Part shown: one piece after another, positions 1 through 5,463 of the stretch
Numbering within the stretch: position 1 is the first letter of the stretch
Layout of the letters: the number at the start of each line of letters is the position of its first letter
Assembly: GCA_903862805.1 (NCBI GenBank)
Contig: CAIOZP010000124.1
Location: 1 to 5,732, forward strand
DNA length: 5,732 nt
From: an uncultured Fibrobacterota bacterium
Lineage (GTDB): Bacteria; Fibrobacterota; Chitinivibrionia; Chitinivibrionales; CAIOZP01
Reading direction: 5' to 3'
Notes under the pieces: model-generated
The model's database searches: none
What the model saw: the letters and a program-made list of their open reading frames with translations, nothing else
Told to the model about the DNA's origin: nothing
Position numbers and translations under genes: made by a program

Positions 1-2378
1 ATCCGCGCCTTGAAGACTTTGGCAGATCCGTTCCGATCTTTTGTAATAGCGACCGCCAGATAGCTTCCGCATTCAACCGTCCGACCACCGGTATTGCGAA
101 GATCCCACGTGAATCGGTGTGGCGATCCTGCGCTCTGCGTTTCGCCGAGCTGTTCGTCGATCATGTTGCCAAGTGCATCGTAGATCGTCATTCTGATTGT
201 TGATGGCACGCCGGTAGTCACCAGAATCTCAACCGCACCTCGTGCCAATGCCACAGGATTCGGTCCGACAATTATTCCGGGACGCGCGACCACAGCAGAA
301 TTTTCTCCATTGTCGATAATCGCGTCGCCTGGCACCACAGTAAATGTTGCCGGAACAAAGCTGATGTCGTAATTGGCAGCCACAGCACCAGACGGCGTGA
401 TCGCATAATAACCGGCAGTATCGCCAGGAACACGCGCCAGAACCAGCCCCGACACCACCGTGGAGTCCTCGCCGTTCACAAATCCGGAATATGTGACACG
501 GAAAACAGGATCCGTTTCGTTTGCCTTCTTGAATGTGTCGGCAGCGCTTATTACAAGAGCAGCTTTGTTGACGGTAACACTCGCCTGTGTATCGGCAACC
601 GTATAATTGACCGAATCATTGGGGATGAAAATCACTGGCTGATCGGCAGTTCCGGCGCTCGGTTTCGTCGAGGTATCCACGAAGAAAAAGACACCGGCGA
701 CAACAGGCGTTCCACTCAGCGCTGACATAGAAAGCGACTGACCATAAGTTATCGGTGTCGCAGACAGACCGGTAAATGCAGGCTTCGCCTTTGCGACATT
801 GATACTCACTGTGTCGTAAACAGTTTTATAGTCCAAGGTATCTGTTGGCGTGAATACAGCCGCAAGTTTTTGGCCGATTCCGACGCCAAGCGCCGCACCG
901 ATCGTCGGATTATAGCTGAACAAACCCGCAATACTCCCCGAAGATGCACCAAGCTGGGTGACGCTCAGTACTGTTCCGTAGGTGATGTCCGCAGGATTGC
1001 TCCAAGTGATCGCAGGAGTTCCTTTGCCGGTTATGACATTCACGGATCCGCTTGCCGTGTTGTAATCTTTCGTGTCCGTTGGAGTAAATGTCACTGCCTG
1101 AGACGTTGTTCCGGCTGTCGGCATAGTCGTTGGCGTAGTAAAAGTGAATGCTCCGGCTATCGAAGACGTTCCGTTGACCGTTGAAGAAGCAAGGGTTTGT
1201 CCATAGATGAGAGACGTCGCAGACAGACCCGAAACCGTTGGCGTAGCTTTGCCGACAGTCAGTACACGGCTTACGCTGGTCGCGGCATTCCACATCGCGC
1301 TTCCTGCTTGAGCGGCGGTGATGGTCGATGTTCCGGCGTGGATGATCGTCAAAGTAGAATCGGTGATCTTAGCCACAGAAGTGTCTGAACTTGTGAAAGT
1401 GACCTTCAGTTTTGATGTCGCGGTTGCTACCAATGCAAAAGGCGCATTGCCGTAAGTCTTCGCAGGCAAAGCATTAAAAGTGATTGTCTGATTCTGTTTC
1501 TGTCCATTGAACTTCACATGGAAATTGCTTATCGCAAAACCGAGATTCTGGCCGTACTGGCTGTCTTTGTGCCCTGTATATGCCATCCAGAATGTGCCAT
1601 CACCGTTCGGACCGCCGGTTCCCCAGCTGTTTTTGATCAAAAAGGCGCCCTTGGTTCCGTTTGAAACGGGATAATTGTCGTCAAATCCAATGAGTAGCAC
1701 GGCGTGACCACCTTCATAGCTCCCCGACGTATTCAGATAAGCGGTAGTGCCGTTACTTTTATCCCAGTATGTATCAAAATCGGCATAAACGGTGAAAACA
1801 AAAACCGCAGGGCCATCCTGATACAACGAGGTTTTCATATTAACAGTGCCGTTATCGGTGTAGAAACTGTCAACTGCGTAATTCAGAGGTGCTGCAAACT
1901 GCTGGCAAGCCGGAACTGTGACACCATCATCTGAAACGTAAGGGAAGTCGTCTTCTTTGCCCGGCTTGTTTGTTTCCCAATATTGCGGAGCGGTTTCGTC
2001 TCCGCCGTTACATGCATCCATGTTTTTGTTGCATGATACCTGCTGCTGCTCAGACAGGTCATAAAGAGAATCTGTGGGATAAGAAAGTTTGATATGCGAC
2101 TCCAGCGCCCCGACTGCGGCGAACGCCCAACAGGAGCCGCATAGGCCCTGATCCTTCGCGACAGAAACAATCCCCATTGTTCTGGTATCGTAACTCGTCG
2201 GAAGAGTGACAGCGGTTCTCGAATGCACTTTGTGGTACTTCTCAAATGTCGCGCTGTCGAGTCGGATCAGTCCGAGCTTGTAATCGGCAGCCTTCATTTT
2301 GGCTGACGCCCCTGTGCAAAATCCCGCAGTCAAAACAAGAACTGAAACCAAGCCGCGAACGGCCAATCGGATACTCAT
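1..2378 (-). CDS. Secreted papain-family (C1A) cysteine protease with Ig-like/MBG repeats and FlgD-like C-terminal domain (3' end outside window)
   Basis: The frame is open for 792 codons and leaves the window at base 1. The start ATG (2376-2378) follows a GGAAGGGGAGT ribosome site. Residues 1-26 look like a signal peptide ending ASA. Residues about 60-285 are a papain-type peptidase: Gln77 of the oxyanion hole, Cys83 in GLCGSCWAFA, His225 in GGHAVLLIGF and Asn250 in IKNSWG. Cys80/Cys123 and Cys116/Cys158 match two papain disulfides. Only about 45 residues separate signal and catalytic core, so a full I29 inhibitor propeptide is absent. Next come a bacterial Ig-like unit (about 297-376), three related YGQ-type units (about 377-450, 451-528, 529-603) and an MBG-type domain (about 604-682). 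From about 703 a FlgD-Ig/type A sorting-like domain follows (VGPNPV, IYDALGN, FTWDLRNTGG, GSYLAV), probably near the C-terminus. Export and surface anchoring or release, possibly by a type IX-like route, are inferred. Substrate is unknown. The protease call is firm. Confidence 0.93.
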   Translation of the reverse strand, partial: MSIRLAVRGLVSVLVLTAGFCTGASAKMKAADYKLGLIRLDSATFEKYHKVHSRTAVTLPTSYDTRTMGIVSVAKDQGLCGSCWAFAAVGALESHIKLSYPTDSLYDLSEQQQVSCNKNMDACNGGDETAPQYWETNKPGKEDDFPYVSDDGVTVPACQQFAAPLNYAVDSFYTDNGTVNMKTSLYQDGPAVFVFTVYADFDTYWDKSNGTTAYLNTSGSYEGGHAVLLIGFDDNYPVSNGTKGAFLIKNSWGTGGPNGDGTFWMAYTGHKDSQYGQNLGFAISNFHVKFNGQKQNQTITFNALPAKTYGNAPFALVATATSKLKVTFTSSDTSVAKITDSTLTIIHAGTSTITAAQAGSAMWNAATSVSRVLTVGKATPTVSGLSATSLIYGQTLASSTVNGTSSIAGAFTFTTPTTMPTAGTTSQAVTFTPTDTKDYNTASGSVNVITGKGTPAITWSNPADITYGTVLSVTQLGASSGSIAGLFSYNPTIGAALGVGIGQKLAAVFTPTDTLDYKTVYDTVSINVAKAKPAFTGLSATPITYGQSLSMSALSGTPVVAGVFFFVDTSTKPSAGTADQPVIFIPNDSVNYTVADTQASVTVNKAALVISAADTFKKANETDPVFRVTYSGFVNGEDSTVVSGLVLARVPGDTAGYYAITPSGAVAANYDISFVPATFTVVPGDAIIDNGENSAVVARPGIIVGPNPVALARGAVEILVTTGVPSTIRMTIYDALGNMIDEQLGETQSAGSPHRFTWDLRNTGGRTVECGSYLAVAITKDRNGSAKVFKAR

Positions 2379-2451
2379 ATACTCCCCTTCCGGAAGAAAT
2401 GAAACGACCGGTTCAAACTCGCGACATCCGCCATTGGGGGGCATAGCGCGG

Positions 2452-2480
2452 TTTATCAAATTCGTATTTACAATAAGCAA
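2452..2480 (-). promoter_or_regulatory. Weak sigma70-like promoter candidate for the protease gene
   Basis: On the minus strand TTGCTT (2480-2475) and GATAAA (2457-2452) are separated by 17 bases, giving a leader of roughly 65-75 bases before the protease ATG. The matches to TTGACA/TATAAT are 3/6 and 4/6, so this is only the best-spaced candidate seen. It lies downstream of the T8 tract at 2507-2500, which fits independent transcription from the lipoprotein gene. Confidence 0.25.
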
Positions 2481-2620
2481 CTCTCGACGTGTTCGCAGGA
2501 AAAAAAACGGAATAGAACGCTTTGGCCGTCCGAAAAAGAACATTCTGTTTTCACAGGAATACGGTGCAAAGCAAGCCGTCAGGTCGACAATCCTGAAAGG
2601 TCATTGATTTCAAATAAGGT

Positions 2621-2749
2621 GTTGTTTGACTTTTCGCAATTTCATCGGAATTGTTTTGATGCGCCGCAGTATGCTAATCAGCTACTCTTTACTGCTTACT
2701 GCGGATAATGTGTTCGTGGTTATTGCGCTGCCGTTTGACATCAAACAAC
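2621..2749. repeat. Nested inverted repeat / possible structured RNA or degenerate palindromic element
   Basis: Three pairs of complementary arms are nested. GTTGTTTGA (2621-2629) pairs perfectly with TCAAACAAC (2741-2749). CGCAAT (2635-2640) pairs with ATTGCG (2722-2727). CCGCAGTA (2664-2671) pairs perfectly with TACTGCGG (2697-2704). The inner left arm can instead form a local hairpin: AGTA, a bulged T and GCT (2668-2675) against AGCTACT (2680-2686) with a 4-base AATC loop. A tandem TTACTGC duplicate (2689-2695 and 2696-2702) gives a third pairing option. Neither strand has a T-run directly after a stem, so it is not a standard terminator. It could be a small non-coding RNA, a processing or 3' stability element of the lipoprotein transcript (its end is 54 bases beyond the stop), or the remnant of a palindromic repeat. 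No known family is recognised. Confidence 0.4.
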
Positions 2750-2802
2750 TATGCTTAAAAATGGCGAAGACAAGATGATGATGCCTTCTTTCTCCAAAAT
2801 CC

Positions 2803-3669
2803 CTATTCCTGACTTCCGTCCCGCGGCCTCAGTTTATCAAACGGCAAACAGAACCCGCCGTAAAGTCCGATCGCAGGAATCGGTCTTTCGGCGAAGTGTA
2901 CGAAAGAGCAGGAGATCATCGGTTTCAGGCTCAGGTATTTTGTCGGCATTATGCTCAGGCCGCCGTGAACAAGAAGTCCTTCGAATTTCACCGAATCCGG
3001 ACTGAATGCCCCCACCGAAACCGATATGCCGGTGAATGCCGCCATGTGTCTGTTGAGCGGAAGTTGCAACCCGATGTTCGGTTGAAGCTGAAGCAGTCCT
3101 TTTTTCCTGACATCAGAAATTCCGGTGTCGATGGATCTGATGCTGTCGTAATCGTTGGAGCTTAGCAACGCCCTGAAAGTAAACCGCACCCGCGGCTTCT
3201 GACCAGTGGAATCAAACCGATTTCCCACGGAAACCCAGATGCCGCCGGCCGCAGCGGCGCGCCTGAACTCGTCGCTGTTCGACCCGGGAAGCGGATCGTA
3301 TCCGTAGCCGATGCCGAGTGTTCCGCCAACAGAAAGCAGCTTGTTGACAGCGACACCAAGATCTCCGCCGATGCGATATTTCGGGAGAATGTGCGTCACG
3401 ATAATCGTATCGGTAGAGTTTGTGTCTGAATTCGTCAGTTGCTTGGCGGAGAGATAATCGGAGCTGTTCGGAATACCTTCGGCCCATCCTTTAACGACTA
3501 TACTTTTTGCCTGCACCGGTTCACCGGTCTCGACTCCGGAAAGAAGTAGGTTCGTTTTGGCGTGATAAAAAACCGTGCATGGTTCGCCGTAACAACCGGC
3601 AAGACTCAGTGCCACTGCCGTCGAGGACAATACTGCGATCAACTTGTGCATTCTTTTCCAAACCAGCAT
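2803..3669 (-). CDS. Lipoprotein with beta-strand-rich, barrel-like sequence; function unknown
   Basis: This 288-residue protein has a Lys/Arg n-region, a hydrophobic core and a lipobox LAGC with Cys26, so it should be cleaved by signal peptidase II and lipidated. Tyr27 follows the Cys (no Asp at +2), which in enterobacterial rules fits the outer membrane. The first ATG (3669-3667) is chosen because AAGGAGT (3680-3674) sits five bases (counted from GGAG) upstream. The internal ATG at 3651 has a poorer site, although either start keeps the signal. After residue 95 the protein is rich in Gly and alternating hydrophobic residues: IGGDLGVAVN, SVGGTLGIGYGYD, GGIWVSVGNRF, RVRFTFRALL, NIGLQLPL, FTGISVSVGAF, LVHGGLSIMP, IGLYGGFCLPF. 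This resembles outer-membrane beta-barrel strands. However, it ends in a charged tail (DKLRPRDGSQE) rather than a terminal aromatic. I do not recognise a family. The gene is transcribed toward the protease gene but is separated from it by 424 bases. Confidence 0.85.
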   Translation of the reverse strand: MLVWKRMHKLIAVLSSTAVALSLAGCYGEPCTVFYHAKTNLLLSGVETGEPVQAKSIVVKGWAEGIPNSSDYLSAKQLTNSDTNSTDTIIVTHILPKYRIGGDLGVAVNKLLSVGGTLGIGYGYDPLPGSNSDEFRRAAAAGGIWVSVGNRFDSTGQKPRVRFTFRALLSSNDYDSIRSIDTGISDVRKKGLLQLQPNIGLQLPLNRHMAAFTGISVSVGAFSPDSVKFEGLLVHGGLSIMPTKYLSLKPMISCSFVHFAERPIPAIGLYGGFCLPFDKLRPRDGSQE

Positions 3670-3774
3670 TCCGACTCCTTGTGAGATTTCAGTATGATAA
3701 TATAAGTTGAAAGGCCGAACGATATTTTGATCCGGTGAAAACGTACTCCGGTATTCTTATGAAGGAGAGTTTAT
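3670..3774. promoter_or_regulatory. Divergent promoter region between lipoprotein and Cys-rich genes
   Basis: Two genes are transcribed away from this 105-base gap. On the plus strand, TTGTGA (3679-3684) and TATAAG (3701-3706) are 16 bases apart (4/6 and 5/6 matches) and could serve the Cys-rich gene with a leader of about 60 bases. On the minus strand, the same AT-rich core gives the -10-like words TATATT (3704-3699) and TATTAT (3702-3697), each 5/6, but no good -35 was found. The two candidates overlap, and the plus-strand -35 overlaps the lipoprotein ribosome site, so the two genes might compete for polymerase. AAGGAGA (3762-3768) is the strong ribosome site for the Cys-rich gene. Confidence 0.4.
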
Positions 3775-3936
3775 ATGCCCAAAGCCTGTGCCGACAAAAA
3801 ACATCCCTGCCCTGACTGCTTTTTTTGTCAATGGTGCGGTGACACCCGCTGCAACAGCTGCAAAGGCTGGTGCAAAAAAAAGCCTGAAGCGAAATTACCC
3901 GCTCCAGGCAAAAAGAAAAATATCAACAAAGACTGA
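3775..3936 (+). CDS. Small cysteine-rich, probably metal-binding protein (53 aa)
   Basis: The ATG follows AAGGAGA by a good spacing and the frame closes at TGA (3934-3936). The 53-residue product has eight Cys (positions 5, 12, 15, 18, 21, 26, 29, 33) in the run CPDCFFCQWC, followed by CNSC and GWC. The four consecutive CxxC steps, then a Lys/Pro-rich tail (KKKPEAKLPAPGKKK), suggest a cytoplasmic zinc- or Fe/S-binding mini-protein; there is no signal peptide. It is not a classical ferredoxin because the fourth Cys is not in a CxxxCP arrangement. Short proteins with a similar CPxCxxCxWC...RCxxC look occur as conserved hypotheticals in several anaerobes; that is recollection, not a search. The gene is convergent with obg, and the obg terminator lies inside its last third. 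A spurious ORF is possible but unlikely given the ribosome site and Cys spacing. Confidence 0.78.
   Translation: MPKACADKKHPCPDCFFCQWCGDTRCNSCKGWCKKKPEAKLPAPGKKKNINKD
3874..3909 (-). terminator. Rho-independent terminator for the trm112-like/obg unit, embedded in the convergent Cys-rich gene
   Basis: Read on the minus strand, GCCTG (3909-3905), one mismatch, AGCG (3903-3900), an 8-base loop, CGCT (3891-3888) and CAGGC (3886-3882) form a 5+4 bp stem, followed at once by eight T (3881-3874). This is a textbook intrinsic terminator for transcripts arriving from obg, whose stop is 113 bases upstream. On the plus strand the hairpin is followed by A-rich sequence, so it should not stop the Cys-rich transcript. 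The hairpin lies wholly within codons for the Lys/Pro-rich tail of the Cys-rich protein. Confidence 0.85.
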
Positions 3937-4021
3937 CAGCGACCTTACCGAAATTCTAAAGACTGTTTTGATCTCGCCCCCAAAGAGTCAGCGGGCCAAT
4001 CTGTTTTCGTTTCGCACACTC

Positions 4022-5059
4022 TCACAGTTCATCAAGCAAGCTCATGTCAATCACAACTTCCTGCGGAATCTTTTTCTGTTCGATCTCCTTCGTGCGCTCA
4101 ACCTTGAGCAATCCTCTGAAAACCTGCAAGAGTTCCTTCACGCCTTCGCCGGTGGCACTGGAAATCTTGAGCCAGCCATTGGGCAACTTGAGGTCCTCTT
4201 CGAAAACCGTATCTGTTTTGGTGGCAATGAAAATTTTCGGACGCGATGCCAACTCTTCGCTGTATGCACGAAGTTCGCCAAGCAGAATCTGCGCTTCGGC
4301 TTCAAGGTCGGGACTTTCGCATTCGACCATTATCGCAAGCAGACGGGTGCGTTCGATATGCTTGAGGAACCGTATGCCGAGACCGCGACCGGTGTTCGAG
4401 CCCTCGATTAGTCCAGGAATATCGGCGACGACAAACGAGTCGAATTCTTCGGGAAACGAAACGATGCCGAGCTGCGGTTCGGTGGTTGTGAACGGATAAT
4501 CGGCGATCTTTGGATGCGCATGGGAAATGACCGACAGAAGCGTTGACTTGCCAGCATTCGGACGACCCACCAGACCAACGTCGGCAAGCACTTTTAGCGA
4601 AAGTTTGAGGGTTATGTCTTCGCCGGGTTTACCTGCTTCGGCCTCTTCGGGATTGGGATTGTGGCGCGAGACCAATGCCGCGTTGCCGCGTCCGCCGCGT
4701 CCGCCTTTTGCTATAATGATCTTCTCACCATCGAGTACGCAGTCTCGAATGAGATCTCCGCTGGCTTCGTCGTATATGATTGTGCCGAGAGGAATTTTCA
4801 CTTCGATGTCGGGAGCGTTGTGGCCGTAACGGTTGTAGCCCTGACCATGCTCGCCGCGTTCGGCGTTGTATGCGCGGCGAAACGAAACGTCCAGCAAAGT
4901 GTGGACATTGGTCGATCCGATAAAACAGATGTCTCCGCCCTTGCCACCGTTGCCACCGTTCGGTGGACCCTTGGGCCGGTATTTTTCGCGCAGATACGAG
5001 AAGCATCCGTTGCCGCCGTCTCCGGCTTTGACACGGACTGTGGCTTCATCAATAAACAT
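4022..5059 (-). CDS. obg: GTPase Obg (CgtA/ObgE), ribosome-assembly GTPase
   Basis: This 345-residue protein is a complete Obg without the optional C-terminal OCT domain. Residues 1 to about 158 form the glycine-rich Obg fold (VRVKAGDGGNGC, GGNGGKGGDI, GHNAPDIEVKIPLGT, AKGGRGGRGN). The G domain follows: P-loop GRPNAGKST (165-173), switch I DYPFTTTEPQLGIV (187-200), G3 DIPGLIEG (213-220), G4 TKTD (280-283) and G5 SSA (300-302). Obg binds the 50S subunit late in assembly and links growth to GTP/ppGpp; this is family knowledge. The G4 motif has Thr where most GTPases have Asn (NKxD), and Arg166 replaces the usual hydrophobic residue of the Obg P-loop. After residue 320 there is only a short charged tail ending in LLDEL. 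AGGGA precedes the ATG by about seven bases. The gene lies 44 bases downstream of the Trm112-like gene with no terminator between, so they are probably co-transcribed, ending at the hairpin at 3874-3909. Confidence 0.96.
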   Translation of the reverse strand: MFIDEATVRVKAGDGGNGCFSYLREKYRPKGPPNGGNGGKGGDICFIGSTNVHTLLDVSFRRAYNAERGEHGQGYNRYGHNAPDIEVKIPLGTIIYDEASGDLIRDCVLDGEKIIIAKGGRGGRGNAALVSRHNPNPEEAEAGKPGEDITLKLSLKVLADVGLVGRPNAGKSTLLSVISHAHPKIADYPFTTTEPQLGIVSFPEEFDSFVVADIPGLIEGSNTGRGLGIRFLKHIERTRLLAIMVECESPDLEAEAQILLGELRAYSEELASRPKIFIATKTDTVFEEDLKLPNGWLKISSATGEGVKELLQVFRGLLKVERTKEIEQKKIPQEVVIDMSLLDEL

Positions 5060-5103
5060 TCAGTATTCCCTTTTGTAAATGTAACAGAGTGCTTGACTGC
5101 CGA

Positions 5104-5358
5104 TCATTTTCCGGAAAAAGCAATTGCCTCGTCGATCAACATAATCGGTATGTCGTTACGGATCGGATAAAGCCACTGGCCATCTTCACGCAAAAGTCCT
5201 GCGTCGATATTCTGACGAATAGCTTCACCGCCACGATTCTTGAGCGTGCCAGCGGTGATCGCTTTGTTGATACCCGCGACTTCCTCGGAACCGAGATATT
5301 TCAGATGCTGCTTGGTCTCGGGACAGCAAAGAATGTCGAGCAATCTTTTGTCTACCAT
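5104..5358 (-). CDS. Trm112-like / UPF0434 family protein, long variant
   Basis: The protein is 84 residues from the ATG at 5358-5356. This start is chosen over an in-frame ATG 14 codons upstream (5400) because AAAGGAG (5370-5364) is placed exactly for it, and because MVDKRLLDILCCPETKQHL matches the usual N-terminus of the family. The C-terminal part (GLLREDGQWLYPIRNDIPIMLIDEAI) matches the family's 'YPIRdgIPvml' end. Between them is a region (about 25-55) that short members such as E. coli YcaR lack. The family resembles the zinc-binding Trm112 subunit that supports methyltransferases. Here the CPxC pair is replaced by CCPETK and no second Cys pair exists, so the canonical zinc site is missing. 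The partner in this organism is unknown. It is the first gene of the unit with obg. Confidence 0.88.
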   Translation of the reverse strand: MVDKRLLDILCCPETKQHLKYLGSEEVAGINKAITAGTLKNRGGEAIRQNIDAGLLREDGQWLYPIRNDIPIMLIDEAIAFSGK

Positions 5359-5363
5359 TATGT

Positions 5364-5370
5364 CTCCTTT
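5364..5370 (-). promoter_or_regulatory. Ribosome binding site fixing the start of the Trm112-like gene
   Basis: On the minus strand AAAGGAG is followed after five bases (ACATA) by the ATG at 5358. The upstream in-frame ATG at 5400 has no comparable site, and its extra 14 residues do not fit the family, so the shorter protein is preferred. Confidence 0.8.
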
Positions 5371-5412
5371 GAAATTCCCTTCGGCCCGATCAACTTTCAA
5401 CAGGCCTCAAGG

Positions 5413-5441
5413 ATTTATTTTCATCCGCTTCGACCTGTAAA
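5413..5441 (-). promoter_or_regulatory. Weak promoter candidate for the trm112-like/obg unit
   Basis: On the minus strand TTTACA (5441-5436, 5/6 match to TTGACA) is separated by 17 bases from ATAAAT (5418-5413, 3/6 match), leaving a leader of about 50 bases. The same AT-rich bases give a plus-strand extended -10-like word TGTAAAAT (5436-5443) ahead of the divergent gene at 5464, with no good -35. Position makes a promoter here likely; the exact boxes are uncertain. Confidence 0.25.
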
Positions 5442-5463
5442 ATAATTCCAGAAGGCGGAAGCC

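Larger units (their letters stand above)
2379..2802. other. 424-base region without a convincing gene
   Basis: This lies between the protease start and the lipoprotein stop, both on the minus strand. It holds the protease ribosome site and leader, a weak minus-strand promoter candidate (2452-2480) and a nested inverted repeat (2621-2749). A minus-strand run of eight T (2507-2500) follows only a 4-bp CGGA/TCCG stem (2532-2529 with 2511-2508), so I do not call it a terminator. Just past the lipoprotein stop, a GGC/GCC pair followed by ATTTTT (about 2781-2756, minus) is equally weak. Plus-strand frames here mostly run into antisense of the flanking genes and have no ribosome site or recognisable protein features. 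Confidence 0.6.

Noticed and set aside
15..30. Lipobox in the protease signal peptide (LTAGFC around residue 21)
   Set aside because: The residue before the Cys is Phe, which signal peptidase II does not normally accept; a standard signal peptide ending ASA fits better. (The feature lies at about 2316-2333; the signal peptide is described under the protease.)
870..1388. Several plus- and minus-strand frames of 60-130 codons
   Set aside because: All lie over the protease Ig-like repeats, whose continuous frame and domain matches leave no room for them.
2410..2420. GGTTCAAACTC resembling a tRNA T-loop
   Set aside because: No acceptor stem, anticodon arm or D arm can be fitted around it on the plus strand.
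2500..2532. Minus-strand T8 tract preceded by CGGA...TCCG as a terminator for the lipoprotein gene
   Set aside because: The stem is only 4 bp with a 17-base loop and lies about 270 bases past the stop; too weak to call.
2299..2607. 102-codon plus-strand frame reaching into the intergenic gap
   Set aside because: Its first quarter is antisense to the protease signal region. There is no ribosome site at its start, and the basic low-order sequence has no motif.
2733..2746. GTTTGACATCAAAC palindrome as an operator
   Set aside because: It is a 6-bp inverted repeat with a 2-base centre but stands between genes and not near a promoter. Its right half is better explained as part of the larger nested repeat.
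3788..4411. 207-codon plus-strand frame
   Set aside because: It overlaps the well-supported Cys-rich gene in another frame and then lies antisense to obg. It has no ribosome site and its protein resembles nothing.
4661..5170. 169-codon plus-strand frame
   Set aside because: It is antisense to the Obg fold and to the end of the Trm112-like gene, both clearly coding on the other strand.
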